From: Defluviitaleaceae bacterium | GTDB lineage: Bacteria; Bacillota; Clostridia; Lachnospirales; WRAX01 | Direction: 5' to 3' | Assembly: GCA_009784575.1 (NCBI GenBank) | Contig: WRBK01000001.1 | Coordinates: forward strand, 62,001-126,000 | DNA: 64,000 nt | In this document: one piece after another, positions 39,702 to 49,299 of the stretch | Layout: every line of letters starts with the position of its first letter | Position numbering within the stretch: position 1 is the first letter of the stretch | Made by a program: the position numbers and the translations under genes | The notes under the pieces: generated by a model | The model's input: only the letters and a program-made list of their open reading frames with translations | Told to the model about the DNA's origin: nothing | Database searches by the model: none

Positions 39702-40499
39702 ATGACAAAAAAACTACATGAGTTATCTCGATTTTTAGGTAAATTGCACAAATCTGATTCAGACTATGCTTTTGCGAAGGTGCTGGATCAGGTTTATTTG
39801 TGTCTTGAAAGCGGAATACCTCAATTTACAAACTTCCTTGACCCTTTAAGACTTAATTTCGCACAAAATAGTTTGCGTGAACTAGATAAATTTGGCATTG
39901 ATGTTTTGGTCAATGGAGGATATAATGGAGCAGAGCGTAAAATATTAGGGTTTTTTCCTGAGCATGAAGGCAATGCAGGCTTTCCTATCGCAAAAATACT
40001 GATACAATATGAGGCTAAGTATGCAAACTTAACACATAGTGACTTTTTAGGGGCAATATTGGGTCTTGGGTTAGATAGAAGCGTGATTGGCGATGTTGTG
40101 ATACTGCCTACATCTGCTGTCATCTTGGCTGAAGCGCATATCTCTGACTTTTTGCTATCAAATCTTCACAAAGTGGGCAAAACATCGGTTTCAACCAGAT
40201 GCTTAGCAGATGATGAACATTTTTTCGGCATGGATAATCGCGTACGTGACAGGCTTATATGCTCATCACCTAGGCTTGATAATGTCTTAGCTGTAGCCTT
40301 CAAGCTGTCACGAAGCGATGCTGCATCGCTCATAAAGTCTGGCAAAGCCTTTATTAACTGGCAGGAAGCTAATTCACCAACCAAGACTATCAAAGAAGGT
40401 GACATGCTCACTTTACGTAAACACGGGCGTGTACAAATTGTAGAATTTGCAGGGAAATCAAAAAAAGACTATTTTCTGATTGACATTATTCGATTTTGA
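39702..40499 (+). CDS. YlmH-like S4 domain RNA-binding protein
   Basis: YlmH layout; LDNVLAVAFKLSRSDAASLIKSGKAFINW S4 motif; downstream of yggT. Confidence 0.92.
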   Translation: MTKKLHELSRFLGKLHKSDSDYAFAKVLDQVYLCLESGIPQFTNFLDPLRLNFAQNSLRELDKFGIDVLVNGGYNGAERKILGFFPEHEGNAGFPIAKILIQYEAKYANLTHSDFLGAILGLGLDRSVIGDVVILPTSAVILAEAHISDFLLSNLHKVGKTSVSTRCLADDEHFFGMDNRVRDRLICSSPRLDNVLAVAFKLSRSDAASLIKSGKAFINWQEANSPTKTIKEGDMLTLRKHGRVQIVEFAGKSKKDYFLIDIIRF

Positions 40500-41671
40500 G
40501 GTTTATTATGCAAAAAATAGGTATTATGGGCGGCACTTTTGACCCTATCCACAATGGACATCTCATAGCGGCACAAGAGGTTTTGCAGAAACTTGAACTA
40601 GATAAAATAATTTTTGTGCCTACAGGTACGCCGCCGCTAAAAGATGCTACAAAAACAACACATGCACATCATAGGCATATACTGTGTGTTCTTGCCACTT
40701 TGGATAATCCAAATTTCTCCGTAAGCACCATCGAAATTGACCGTGAAGGGACAAGCTATACGATAGATACCATTGAACAGTTGAAAAATGAATATCCTAA
40801 CGATGAGCTATACTTTATTGTGGGTGCAGATGTTGTAGCAAATTTTCATAAATGGCGTCGATTTGAAGATATTTTGCAAATGTGTAAAATTGTAACGACT
40901 ACAAGACCTAGAAGCCAGCTAAATATTGAAGAAAATAGAATTATTGCGCTAGAGATTTCTGATATTGATATCTCATCCACAAAAATACGTGAGCTACTTG
41001 CGCAAGGCATAATGCCTAGATATCTCATGCCACAATCTGCTTGCGACTATATTGTAAAAGAGCAACTATATAGCTACAATCAAAGCTTTGGGCATATCAA
41101 GAAAGATTTGCAGATGCAACTATCCGCTGAAAGGTTTGCACACACACTATCTGTAGTGAAAGAAGCAGAAAGTCTGGGTCGCTACCATTTTCAGGATTCC
41201 GAAGCTATTAAGAAATTACGGCTTGCAGCACTTTTGCACGATTGCGCAAAGAATTTTTGTGAAGAGCGACCTTTTGATATCATTAACTCTTTATGTCAAG
41301 AAAATAATGTTGAACTGGGCGACTTTTTTAGTAATGCACCTGAGCTTGCACATGGTCTTGTAGGGGCTGCCATAGCTAAGTCAAGATACAGTATAATCGA
41401 CCATGATATACTTGATGCTATTACCTGCCATACTTTTGGTAAATCAAATATGACAATTTTTGATAAAATTGTATATATTGCAGATTTTATCGAACCAACA
41501 AGACCTTATAGCAATGTGCGCAAACATGCTCGTGAGATTGCCTATAGAAACTTGGATGAGGCGATGATATATATTTTGAAATTCACTATAGAAAAAACAG
41601 CCGCAAAAGGACTGCCTATGCATCCAGATAGTGCGGCGGCACTAAAATATTTGGAGGAAAACCATGGATAA
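40496..41671 (+). CDS. nadD: NadD-YqeK fusion: nicotinate-nucleotide adenylyltransferase plus HD-domain (Ap4A hydrolase-like)
   Basis: IMGGTFDPIHNGHLIAAQEV ... DIDISSTKIRELLAQG; then LRLAALLHDCAKNF HD domain in the same frame. Confidence 0.93.
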   Translation: MRFIMQKIGIMGGTFDPIHNGHLIAAQEVLQKLELDKIIFVPTGTPPLKDATKTTHAHHRHILCVLATLDNPNFSVSTIEIDREGTSYTIDTIEQLKNEYPNDELYFIVGADVVANFHKWRRFEDILQMCKIVTTTRPRSQLNIEENRIIALEISDIDISSTKIRELLAQGIMPRYLMPQSACDYIVKEQLYSYNQSFGHIKKDLQMQLSAERFAHTLSVVKEAESLGRYHFQDSEAIKKLRLAALLHDCAKNFCEERPFDIINSLCQENNVELGDFFSNAPELAHGLVGAAIAKSRYSIIDHDILDAITCHTFGKSNMTIFDKIVYIADFIEPTRPYSNVRKHAREIAYRNLDEAMIYILKFTIEKTAAKGLPMHPDSAAALKYLEENHG

Positions 41672-42041
41672 TATGGATAATAAAGAAAAGCAGGATGTGA
41701 TGCCAGCTGTAAAAGCGGGATATAATGCTGTGGCAGATAAAATGGGCGAGGATATTATTGTGCTGGATATTCGCGAAGTATCTATCATTTCGGAATATTT
41801 CATCATAGCAAGCGCGAATAATTCTAATCAGTTAAAAGCAATGGCGGACCACATGCAAGAAAAATTGTTTGAGCATGGCGTAAAATTGCGCCATATAGAA
41901 GGCGTGCAAAGTGCTAGGTGGATTTTGCTTGATTTTGGACATATTATAGCACATCTATTTTGCAAAGAGGAACGTGAGTATTACAAGCTAGAGCGACTAT
42001 GGGGCGATGCTCGCGCGATTTTGCCCGATGAATTAGTATAA
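41664..42041 (+). CDS. rsfS: Ribosome silencing factor RsfS
   Basis: ISEYFIIASANNSNQLKAMADHMQEKL, DFGHIIAHLFCKEEREYYKLERLWGDA. Confidence 0.95.
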   Translation: MDNMDNKEKQDVMPAVKAGYNAVADKMGEDIIVLDIREVSIISEYFIIASANNSNQLKAMADHMQEKLFEHGVKLRHIEGVQSARWILLDFGHIIAHLFCKEEREYYKLERLWGDARAILPDELV

Positions 42042-42064
42042 TAGATTTTGAAAAGGTGGATGTA

Positions 42065-44047
42065 ATGGCAAAAAATAGCAATAAACCCAATAGATATGAC
42101 AATGAAAGCATCACGCAACTGAAAGGTGCTGACCGCGTGCGCTTACGCCCGTCGGTTATTTTTGGTTCGGATGATATTGTCGGCTGTCAGCATTCTATTT
42201 TTGAGATAATCTCAAACTCTATTGACGAAGCACGTGAGGGGTATGGCTCGCGCATAGAAATAACGCGTCATACTGATGGCAGCATTACTAATGTGGATTA
42301 CGGACGTGGCATACCTGTTGATTATAACACTCTTGAGCAGAAATATAACTGGGAGTTAGTTTTTTGTGAGCTATATGCTGGTGGTAAGTATAATAACAAT
42401 GATAGCGAAAACTACCAGTTTAGCTTGGGGCTAAATGGTCTTGGACTTTGCTCCGCTCAGTACGCCTCACGTTTTATGGATGTTAAGATATACCGCGATG
42501 GCTATGAATACTCTTTGTATTTTGAGCGTGGCGAAAATATAGGCGGTCTTAAAAAAGAAATCTCTACAGATAGCCGCACGGGTACGATTATACGCTGGTT
42601 GCCAGATAATGAGGTATTTAAAGATATAGCCGTGCCTTTGGAATACTTCCAAGACATGCTAAAAAAACAGGCGATTGTCAATGATGGCTTGGTTTTTGTG
42701 TTGCATGATGAAGAAAGCGGTGAGGAATTTACATATTGTTATGAAAATGGTATAAAGGACTATATGGCTGAAATTTGCGGCGATACTGCATTAACCGAGC
42801 CTGTGTATTTTACGCATGAGGCATCTGGGCGCGACCGTGAGGACTTGCCTAAGTATCTTCTAAAATTTTCCATGATATTTTGCTTTGATAATAATGTGAA
42901 TCTCCTGCAATATTTCCATAATTCTAGCTTTTTGGAATATGGCGGCTCTCCAGATAGGGCTGTGAAAAATGCCTTTTTATCGGCCATAGATAGCTATATA
43001 CGAAATGCAGGATTGTACAAAAAAGATGAGAAAAAAATAACCTTTACGGATATTGAAGACTCTCTTGTGCTGATTTCTAACTCGTTTTCCACTGTAACCA
43101 GCTATGAAAATCAGACAAAAAAAGCTATAAATAATAAATTCATACAAGAAGCCATGACGGATTTTTTGAAAAAAAGTCTAGCTGTATATTTTGTGGAAAA
43201 CAAAGCTGAAGCAGATAAGATAATGGCACAAGTTATGGTCAATAAACGCAGCCGCGAAACAGCCGAAAAAACACGCCTTTCTGTTAAGAAAAAACTAACA
43301 GGTGGCATGGACTTTACGAATCGCGCAGAAAAGTTTGTTAATTGCCGTACGCGTGATATCACACGTCGTGAGCTATATATAGTGGAGGGGGATTCTGCCC
43401 TCGGAGCTTGCAAGCTAGGGCGCGATGCGGAGTTTCAAGCCATTATGCCTGTGCGCGGCAAAATCCTTAATTGCCTGAAAGCTGACTATAATAAGATTTT
43501 TGCAAATGATATTATAACAGACTTGATACGCGTGCTTGGTTGCGGCGTTGAGGTTAATTCTAAGCATAATAAAGATTTGAACTCCTTTGATATGGATAAG
43601 TTAAATTGGGCTAAAATTGTTATCTGTACAGATGCTGATTATGACGGTTTCCAAATTCGTACGCTAATACTCACTATGCTTTATCGCCTAATGCCTGCTC
43701 TAATCACTGAAAAAAAGGTCTACATAGCCGAATCGCCGCTATACGAAATAACGTCGGGCAAGGACACATTTTTTGCATATAGTGATGCAGAGAAAAACGC
43801 TATAACTGCCAAAATCAAGGGCAAATATCATATACAGCGCAGCAAGGGCTTGGGTGAAAACGAGCCAGATATGATGTGGCAAACCACTATGAATCCTGCC
43901 ACGCGCAAGCTTGTTCAAGTGTTGCCAGAAGATATGGAGGCAACACGTCAGATGTTCGATGTGCTTTTGGGTGATAATATTAAGGGTCGCAAGGAATTTA
44001 TCGAGCTTAATGGGCATAAATATATGGATATGGTTGATGTTGTGTGA
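42065..44047 (+). CDS. Type IIA DNA topoisomerase B-subunit (GyrB/ParE-like)
   Basis: EIISNSIDEAREGYGSRIEI GHKL; YIVEGDSALGACKLGRD Toprim; CTDADYDGFQIRTLILTMLYRLMPALI; RSKGLGENEPDMMWQTTM. Confidence 0.93.
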   Translation: MAKNSNKPNRYDNESITQLKGADRVRLRPSVIFGSDDIVGCQHSIFEIISNSIDEAREGYGSRIEITRHTDGSITNVDYGRGIPVDYNTLEQKYNWELVFCELYAGGKYNNNDSENYQFSLGLNGLGLCSAQYASRFMDVKIYRDGYEYSLYFERGENIGGLKKEISTDSRTGTIIRWLPDNEVFKDIAVPLEYFQDMLKKQAIVNDGLVFVLHDEESGEEFTYCYENGIKDYMAEICGDTALTEPVYFTHEASGRDREDLPKYLLKFSMIFCFDNNVNLLQYFHNSSFLEYGGSPDRAVKNAFLSAIDSYIRNAGLYKKDEKKITFTDIEDSLVLISNSFSTVTSYENQTKKAINNKFIQEAMTDFLKKSLAVYFVENKAEADKIMAQVMVNKRSRETAEKTRLSVKKKLTGGMDFTNRAEKFVNCRTRDITRRELYIVEGDSALGACKLGRDAEFQAIMPVRGKILNCLKADYNKIFANDIITDLIRVLGCGVEVNSKHNKDLNSFDMDKLNWAKIVICTDADYDGFQIRTLILTMLYRLMPALITEKKVYIAESPLYEITSGKDTFFAYSDAEKNAITAKIKGKYHIQRSKGLGENEPDMMWQTTMNPATRKLVQVLPEDMEATRQMFDVLLGDNIKGRKEFIELNGHKYMDMVDVV

Positions 44048-44056
44048 GGTATATAC

Positions 44057-44620
44057 ATGATTTTTAAGCGTGAGTCACTTCCTGAACATATAAAAGAATT
44101 TATCAAAGGCGTGTCTTTTAAAGAGGACACGCCTTTTGGGTATGAAGAACTTACTTATCTTACTATATCTTATGTTGATTTTGGCGATAATAATTGCTTG
44201 GGTGACATGATAGTTGCTACTAAGATTGGAGATGAGGTGCTTGATATCTTTCGTGAGCTTTACGCCATACGCTTTCCTATCCATCAAATATGCCTTGTTG
44301 ACCATTATGGCGCGAATGATGAAGCCAGTATGTCAGCAAATAATACCCATGCCTTTAATTTCCGCCGTATAGCAGGTAGCGAAACCATATCGCGGCATGG
44401 TTACGGTATGGCCATCGACATTAATCCTGTGCAAAACCCATATATACGCAAAAATGACATTTTGCCTATGGCTGGAATTGGCTATCTAAATCGCAACAAT
44501 GTACGCTCTGGCATGATTGTGCATGGATGTCCTGCATATAATGCATTTGTTAGCCATGGATGGACTTGGGGCGGCGATTGGGACACGCCCAAAGATTATC
44601 ATCACTTTGAGAAGCACTAA
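44057..44620 (+). CDS. M15 family metallopeptidase-like (D-alanyl-D-alanine carboxypeptidase-like)
   Basis: NTHAFNFRRIAGSETISRHGYGMAIDINPVQNPY; VSHGWTWGGDWDTPKDYHHFEK. Confidence 0.88.
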   Translation: MIFKRESLPEHIKEFIKGVSFKEDTPFGYEELTYLTISYVDFGDNNCLGDMIVATKIGDEVLDIFRELYAIRFPIHQICLVDHYGANDEASMSANNTHAFNFRRIAGSETISRHGYGMAIDINPVQNPYIRKNDILPMAGIGYLNRNNVRSGMIVHGCPAYNAFVSHGWTWGGDWDTPKDYHHFEKH

Positions 44621-45044
44621 CACATTAAATCCCAAAATATACCAAATTTATCGACAAGCGAGCCGCAGCAAGCACTATAACTCACCTTTTTCAAAGGAGA
44701 CATGATTGTTGCACCATCTGATAAAATCTCAAAAGCCACCCTTACCTCATTAGCACTATCGAAGGAAACAACAAGACATACTGAATATCCGCTTGGCAAA
44801 GAATATCCACTTGGGAGGTTGTTTAAGGGATTATCCCATAGCAAAATACGCTGCTTGCCATCATCATCTGTGAATGAAAAATCAAGTCCATATCCTTTTT
44901 GATATCGGCATTTGGCGGCAAATCTTGCGGGTTGGCATCGGAATAACGGCTTAAATAGGTGGGCTCCGCGCCAAAAGCCTTTTCGTAAAGTTCGATTGCT
45001 TGTTCACATTGCCTGTTAAATTGTAATAATGGCTCTATTAGCAT
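44617..45044 (-). pseudogene. PhnB-like VOC family protein, apparent single frameshift
   Basis: Two minus-strand ORFs (45044-44823 and 44844-44617) join to LLQFNRQCEQAIELYEKAFGAEPTYLSRYSD...IKK|GYGLDFSFTDDDGKQRILLWDNPLNNLPSGYS...KKVSYSACCGSLVDKFGIFWDLMC; shift near the AAAAA tract at about 44890-44902. Confidence 0.8.
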
Positions 45045-45050
45045 GATTTA

Positions 45051-45458
45051 TTATATTTCCCCCTCGAATAATCCAATTAAATTGCCCTCTGGGTCTCTAA
45101 AGTAAGCGCAATATATCCCGCCCCAAGCATCCATAAATTGCGGCTCGCCAAGAAACTGCACGCCAGCATACTTCATGCGCTTATAGTCGCCCCTACAATC
45201 ATCTGTGGTGATAACTGCGCAAATCGTATCTGGTGACGGAGACATATCTGGCTGCTTATAACCTTGCCACATCTCCACATTCTTTCCGACAAAAATTGCA
45301 AAGAGCGGTGGCTCGCCAGTTTTTCTCGCGAAATTTGTATATGGTCCGCCCTTATCGCCATATACTGGCACAAATCCAAGCTGTTTAGTGCAAAAATCAT
45401 AATATGTGCCATAATCGCCGCGCACTAAAATTGTAACTGATACTCCGTTGAATCCCAT
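45051..45458 (-). CDS. VOC family (glyoxalase-like) protein
   Basis: FYDFCTKQLGFVPVYGDKGGPYTNF-like; GIYCAYFRDPEGNLIGLFE. Confidence 0.88.
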   Translation of the reverse strand: MGFNGVSVTILVRGDYGTYYDFCTKQLGFVPVYGDKGGPYTNFARKTGEPPLFAIFVGKNVEMWQGYKQPDMSPSPDTICAVITTDDCRGDYKRMKYAGVQFLGEPQFMDAWGGIYCAYFRDPEGNLIGLFEGEI

Positions 45459-45509
45459 TTTGTGTTCCTCCTTATTTTTGGTTGAATGATATTATTTTAC
45501 ACAAAATAA

Positions 45510-45540
45510 AAACGACGTATTGTAAAATTACGTCATTTTT
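45510..45540 (-). terminator. Intrinsic terminator of AraC-family gene (minus strand)
   Basis: Minus strand TGACGTA-ATTTTACAA-TACGTC-GTTTTTATTTT; stem overlaps the stop codon. Confidence 0.7.
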
Positions 45541-46315
45541 TGCATATTTGTAGATATTCTTTCGGTGTTAGTCCTATGTTTTTCTTAAAATCTTTGATAA
45601 AATGGGATTGGTCATAGAAATCCACTATCTCCAAAGCATCTGTTGATTTTGTTTCACCAGCGGAAGATGTAAGGAGCTTTAGGCAACGTTGAAAGCGGAT
45701 AATGGATAATGCGGTTTGTGGTGTGAATCCAAAATGCTTAATAAAAGCGCGCTGGCATTGTCTCGCGCTTAAATGCAGGTCTTTATACAGCTCCGCAGCG
45801 GAGGGCGGTGGAGATATGCTTAAAGAATCAAATATATTTGTGAAATCATCTGGCTTCTTATCGCGAACAAGCAGCTCAAGATAATCCTTGATATATGCTT
45901 TTGAATCACCCAAGGACAAGTTGAAAAAGGCGGCAACATCAAAGCTTGGGTCAAATTCATCTAATGAAACATAGTTATCCATAGCGGCTGTAGCGGGCAG
46001 TCCAGTTAATTGATAAAAAGCCCCAGGCTTCATTCGTGCACCAAAAAAGTTATTTGGCGTACGCACAGTAAAATGGGAATCGGTCTTGCTCATGCCAGCA
46101 AAGCCTATTGTTTGATTGCCAAAATTAACAATCAAGTCTATGCAACCATCAGTGGCTATCACATTTGTTATAAATTTTTCCTCCGAAGAGCGCGGGCTAG
46201 GCTCCCAAAGGCATATCACAAAATCCTTGAGAGATTTTTCTGTCTTTTCTGTATACAATATATGCTGGGAAAATGTATTATCCAGCAAATATGGTATCTG
46301 TAGAGGGTAATACAT
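45533..46315 (-). CDS. AraC family transcriptional regulator
   Basis: DLHLSARQCQRAFIKHFGFTPQTALSIIRFQRCLKLL; FYDQSHFIKDFKKNIGLTPKEYLQ. Confidence 0.93.
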   Translation of the reverse strand: MYYPLQIPYLLDNTFSQHILYTEKTEKSLKDFVICLWEPSPRSSEEKFITNVIATDGCIDLIVNFGNQTIGFAGMSKTDSHFTVRTPNNFFGARMKPGAFYQLTGLPATAAMDNYVSLDEFDPSFDVAAFFNLSLGDSKAYIKDYLELLVRDKKPDDFTNIFDSLSISPPPSAAELYKDLHLSARQCQRAFIKHFGFTPQTALSIIRFQRCLKLLTSSAGETKSTDALEIVDFYDQSHFIKDFKKNIGLTPKEYLQICKK

Positions 46316-46331
46316 TATAATCCTCCAAAAT

Positions 46332-47792
46332 CTAAGCCATAGGTATTGTGAAAGAAAACACGCTGCCTTTGTCTAGCTCGCTATCTAAGCTTATGTCTTC
46401 ACCGTGGACCGCAAGCATTTCCTTAACGATAGCTAACCCAAGCCCACTACCGCTGCCGCTACCGCGGGATGCATCGGCTTTATAAAAGCGGTCAAAAGCG
46501 TATGCTTTGGTGGCATCATCCATACCTATACCTGTGTCCGCTATCTCAATATGAATCTTATCACTTTTTACGTGCGTAGAAAGCCGTATTTCACCGCTGT
46601 TGGTGAATTTTACTGCGTTTTCTACTAAATTATGAACCACTCGGCTCATTTTTTCTTTATCTGCATTTACCAAGGCGCGCTCTTCTGCAAAATCAATATT
46701 TACCGAAAGCTCATTACTAGCTATTTGCGACTCAAAAAGAATAATGGTTTGACGTAAAAGCTCATTGATATCAAAATTTTGTGTACTTAATTCTGAGCCT
46801 CCATCTGAGTCCTGAATATTCGTAAGTGTCAAAATATCATTAGCTAATGTGGTCAAGCGGCGTGTTTGTCCCAACACAATTTCCAGATATTTTTCCCTGT
46901 CCTGCTCATTTATTGTGCCATCCAGCATAGCTACCAAAAACCCCTGCATTGAAGTTAGCGGCGAGCGCAAATCATGGGAAATATTAGAAATAAACTCACG
47001 CCTCGTTTTTTCTATGTCATCCAAGCTTTGTGCCATATGATTAAACGATTGTGCTAACTGCCCAATCTCGTCTTTTTTTATTGCCCTAATATCTATGCGC
47101 CTGCCAAAGCCTCCGCCAGCTATCTCTTTGGCCGCTCTTCCAACTGAGGTTATGCGGCGTGACATGTTTCGAGATGTGATAAATACAAGAATAAACGATA
47201 CTACAAGCGCAGATCCCATAGCCAAAAATACTAGGCGCATAGCAGATGCGGTAGCGGCGGCGATATCATCCATAGATGAGGACATAAATATCGCGCCCCA
47301 AAGCTCGCCTTCAACGATTATAGGATAGCCCACTGTAAGCATTGCCATATCAAAAAGTTCACCAGCTGGTATGGGTAGTATTATAGTATCGCCATCAAAA
47401 ACACGCAGCATCTCTTCATCTAGCTGTATTTGTAAGATATCGCCTGTGGCTATTATCCCTTCCAAATACCCCTCAAAATAGCTCACCAAAAAAGCACTAG
47501 CACCAAGCGTTTCTAATGTATGCATATCGCTCTCAAAACGTGCCAGAGCTTGGTTGCGTTGCATACCCAAGCCCATGCCAGCACCCATACCACGACCCAT
47601 TTGCCCAGTTATGCCCTCCAAATGTTCGTATGATGCGGCTATGCGTTGCCCTTGGCGCACCAATGTATCGGCGGCTTGATTTACAAAAAAGTTTTGTAGC
47701 ATATAGTTAAGTCCAAAGGCAAGAATTACAAAAGCCGCCAATATAGACAACAGATATGCTGCCAATTGCTTAGAAAAAATAGATTTTAACAT
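46332..47792 (-). CDS. Two-component sensor histidine kinase (HAMP, HisKA, HATPase)
   Basis: RREFISNISHDLRSPLTSMQGF, HNLVENAVKFTNSG, GSGSGLGLAIVKEMLAVH. Confidence 0.96.
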   Translation of the reverse strand: MLKSIFSKQLAAYLLSILAAFVILAFGLNYMLQNFFVNQAADTLVRQGQRIAASYEHLEGITGQMGRGMGAGMGLGMQRNQALARFESDMHTLETLGASAFLVSYFEGYLEGIIATGDILQIQLDEEMLRVFDGDTIILPIPAGELFDMAMLTVGYPIIVEGELWGAIFMSSSMDDIAAATASAMRLVFLAMGSALVVSFILVFITSRNMSRRITSVGRAAKEIAGGGFGRRIDIRAIKKDEIGQLAQSFNHMAQSLDDIEKTRREFISNISHDLRSPLTSMQGFLVAMLDGTINEQDREKYLEIVLGQTRRLTTLANDILTLTNIQDSDGGSELSTQNFDINELLRQTIILFESQIASNELSVNIDFAEERALVNADKEKMSRVVHNLVENAVKFTNSGEIRLSTHVKSDKIHIEIADTGIGMDDATKAYAFDRFYKADASRGSGSGSGLGLAIVKEMLAVHGEDISLDSELDKGSVFSFTIPMA

Positions 47793-47795
47793 GAA

Positions 47796-48488
47796 TTACC
47801 TCTCGAATTTATAGCCAACGCCCCATACGGTTTTGATGCTCCAGCCATCCTCTTCATTTAGCTTTTCCCGCACACGCTTTATATGGACATCCACCGTGCG
47901 ACTGTCGCCAAAAAAGTCATAGCCCCAAATATTGTCTAAAAGCTGGTCACGGGTAAACACGCGCTGAGGATTTGATAGCAAGAAGTATAACAATTCAAAT
48001 TCTTTGGGTGGAAGCTCTAGCGTGCGACCATGATAAACTACAGTATAAGTTGCGGGATTTATAGAAAGGTTTGGGATATTGATAGCCTTGTCATTTGGGT
48101 TGTCCTCGTTTGCGCTACCCACGCCATACCGCCTTAAAACGGCCTTAACCCGCGCTACGAGCTCCTTTCCATCAAAGGGTTTAACGATGTAGTCATCCGC
48201 ACCCATGGTCAGACCTAGCACCTTATCAAATACTTCGCCTTTGGCGGTTAGCATTATTATAGGCATGGCGGAAATTTTGCGAATTTCTCGGCACAGCTCA
48301 TGACCATCTATCTCAGGCAACATCAAATCAAGCAGCACAAGATGCGGTGAAAAAGCAGCAAGCTCTGTCATCACGCCGCCGCCGCTATGCACTTGGCGTG
48401 TCTCAAACCCCTCTTTGTCCAGATATAGAGCAATAAGCTCAGCTATGTTTTTGTCATCATCTACAATCAAGATTTTAAAGTCGTTCAT
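47796..48488 (-). CDS. OmpR/PhoB-type response regulator
   Basis: ILIVDDDKNIAELIALYL, LLDLMLPEIDGHELC, winged helix RVFTRDQLLDNIWGYDFFGDSRTVDVHIKRVREK. Confidence 0.97.
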   Translation of the reverse strand: MNDFKILIVDDDKNIAELIALYLDKEGFETRQVHSGGGVMTELAAFSPHLVLLDLMLPEIDGHELCREIRKISAMPIIMLTAKGEVFDKVLGLTMGADDYIVKPFDGKELVARVKAVLRRYGVGSANEDNPNDKAINIPNLSINPATYTVVYHGRTLELPPKEFELLYFLLSNPQRVFTRDQLLDNIWGYDFFGDSRTVDVHIKRVREKLNEEDGWSIKTVWGVGYKFER

Positions 48489-48502
48489 CTGCTGACCCTC
48501 GC

Positions 48503-49231
48503 TTAGTCATATAGTCTGTTATGTGTTATCTTATCAATTATCGAATCTTGGATTTTAAATGATGCCGCCAAATCAACAAACATTTTGTATAGTTCGTCGC
48601 TTGAGTTTAATGCTCGGTTAATCTCATCCAAAAAGTCAGTTTGATAATGATTGCTCCTGCGCAAATATTCATCAATCATGCTCTTGGGATAAACGAAATC
48701 AATGTCAATTTTGCCGAAATAGTCGAGGGCATCATCCAATTCAATTTTGGAATATCCTGACTTCTCAAATCTTGCGGGCATTCTTCCTCTATGTGATGCA
48801 CCTATCAATGCCAAAGCTCTGCCGTGACACTTTGCGGCATCCAATATATTCTCAAACATTCTATCATCTCGTTCGTTTTGCAGCGTGTTCATCTCTTCGC
48901 TTGTTGCTACAATTTTTTGGTGGTCTATGCCTTTTATTGGAATATGTAACTCGTCTGCAAGGCATCGCGCAAATATCATCTCGAAAGGTCCGCGGACTGT
49001 GCCTTGTTCTTTCAGCAAGCCATGGTCTGCCTCAATTAAAAGTACATCTGGATTTATGGCTTTTATTACATTTTGCAAATGGGAAAGAGAATAATCATGA
49101 GTAGCATCAAAATGAAACTGATGTATTGTACCCAAAACAAAAATTTGCTGTTCATTTTTCTCAAATAGTAGCAGATTGCTCTCTTTCTTCACCAGAGCGG
49201 CTAATGCGGCTTGATATTCTTGTTCAGTCAT
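48503..49231 (-). CDS. TraB/TIKI/ChaN-superfamily-like protein
   Basis: FVLGTIHQFHFDATHDYSL.. INPDVLLIEADHG; ALALIGASHRGRMP; remote-family assignment. Confidence 0.5.
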   Translation of the reverse strand: MTEQEYQAALAALVKKESNLLLFEKNEQQIFVLGTIHQFHFDATHDYSLSHLQNVIKAINPDVLLIEADHGLLKEQGTVRGPFEMIFARCLADELHIPIKGIDHQKIVATSEEMNTLQNERDDRMFENILDAAKCHGRALALIGASHRGRMPARFEKSGYSKIELDDALDYFGKIDIDFVYPKSMIDEYLRRSNHYQTDFLDEINRALNSSDELYKMFVDLAASFKIQDSIIDKITHNRLYD

Positions 49232-49299
49232 AAAATACCCCCTTTTCCTATATTGTACCACAGAAGTAAGGGGGAGTGTATGAATTATTTGTAAATTTA

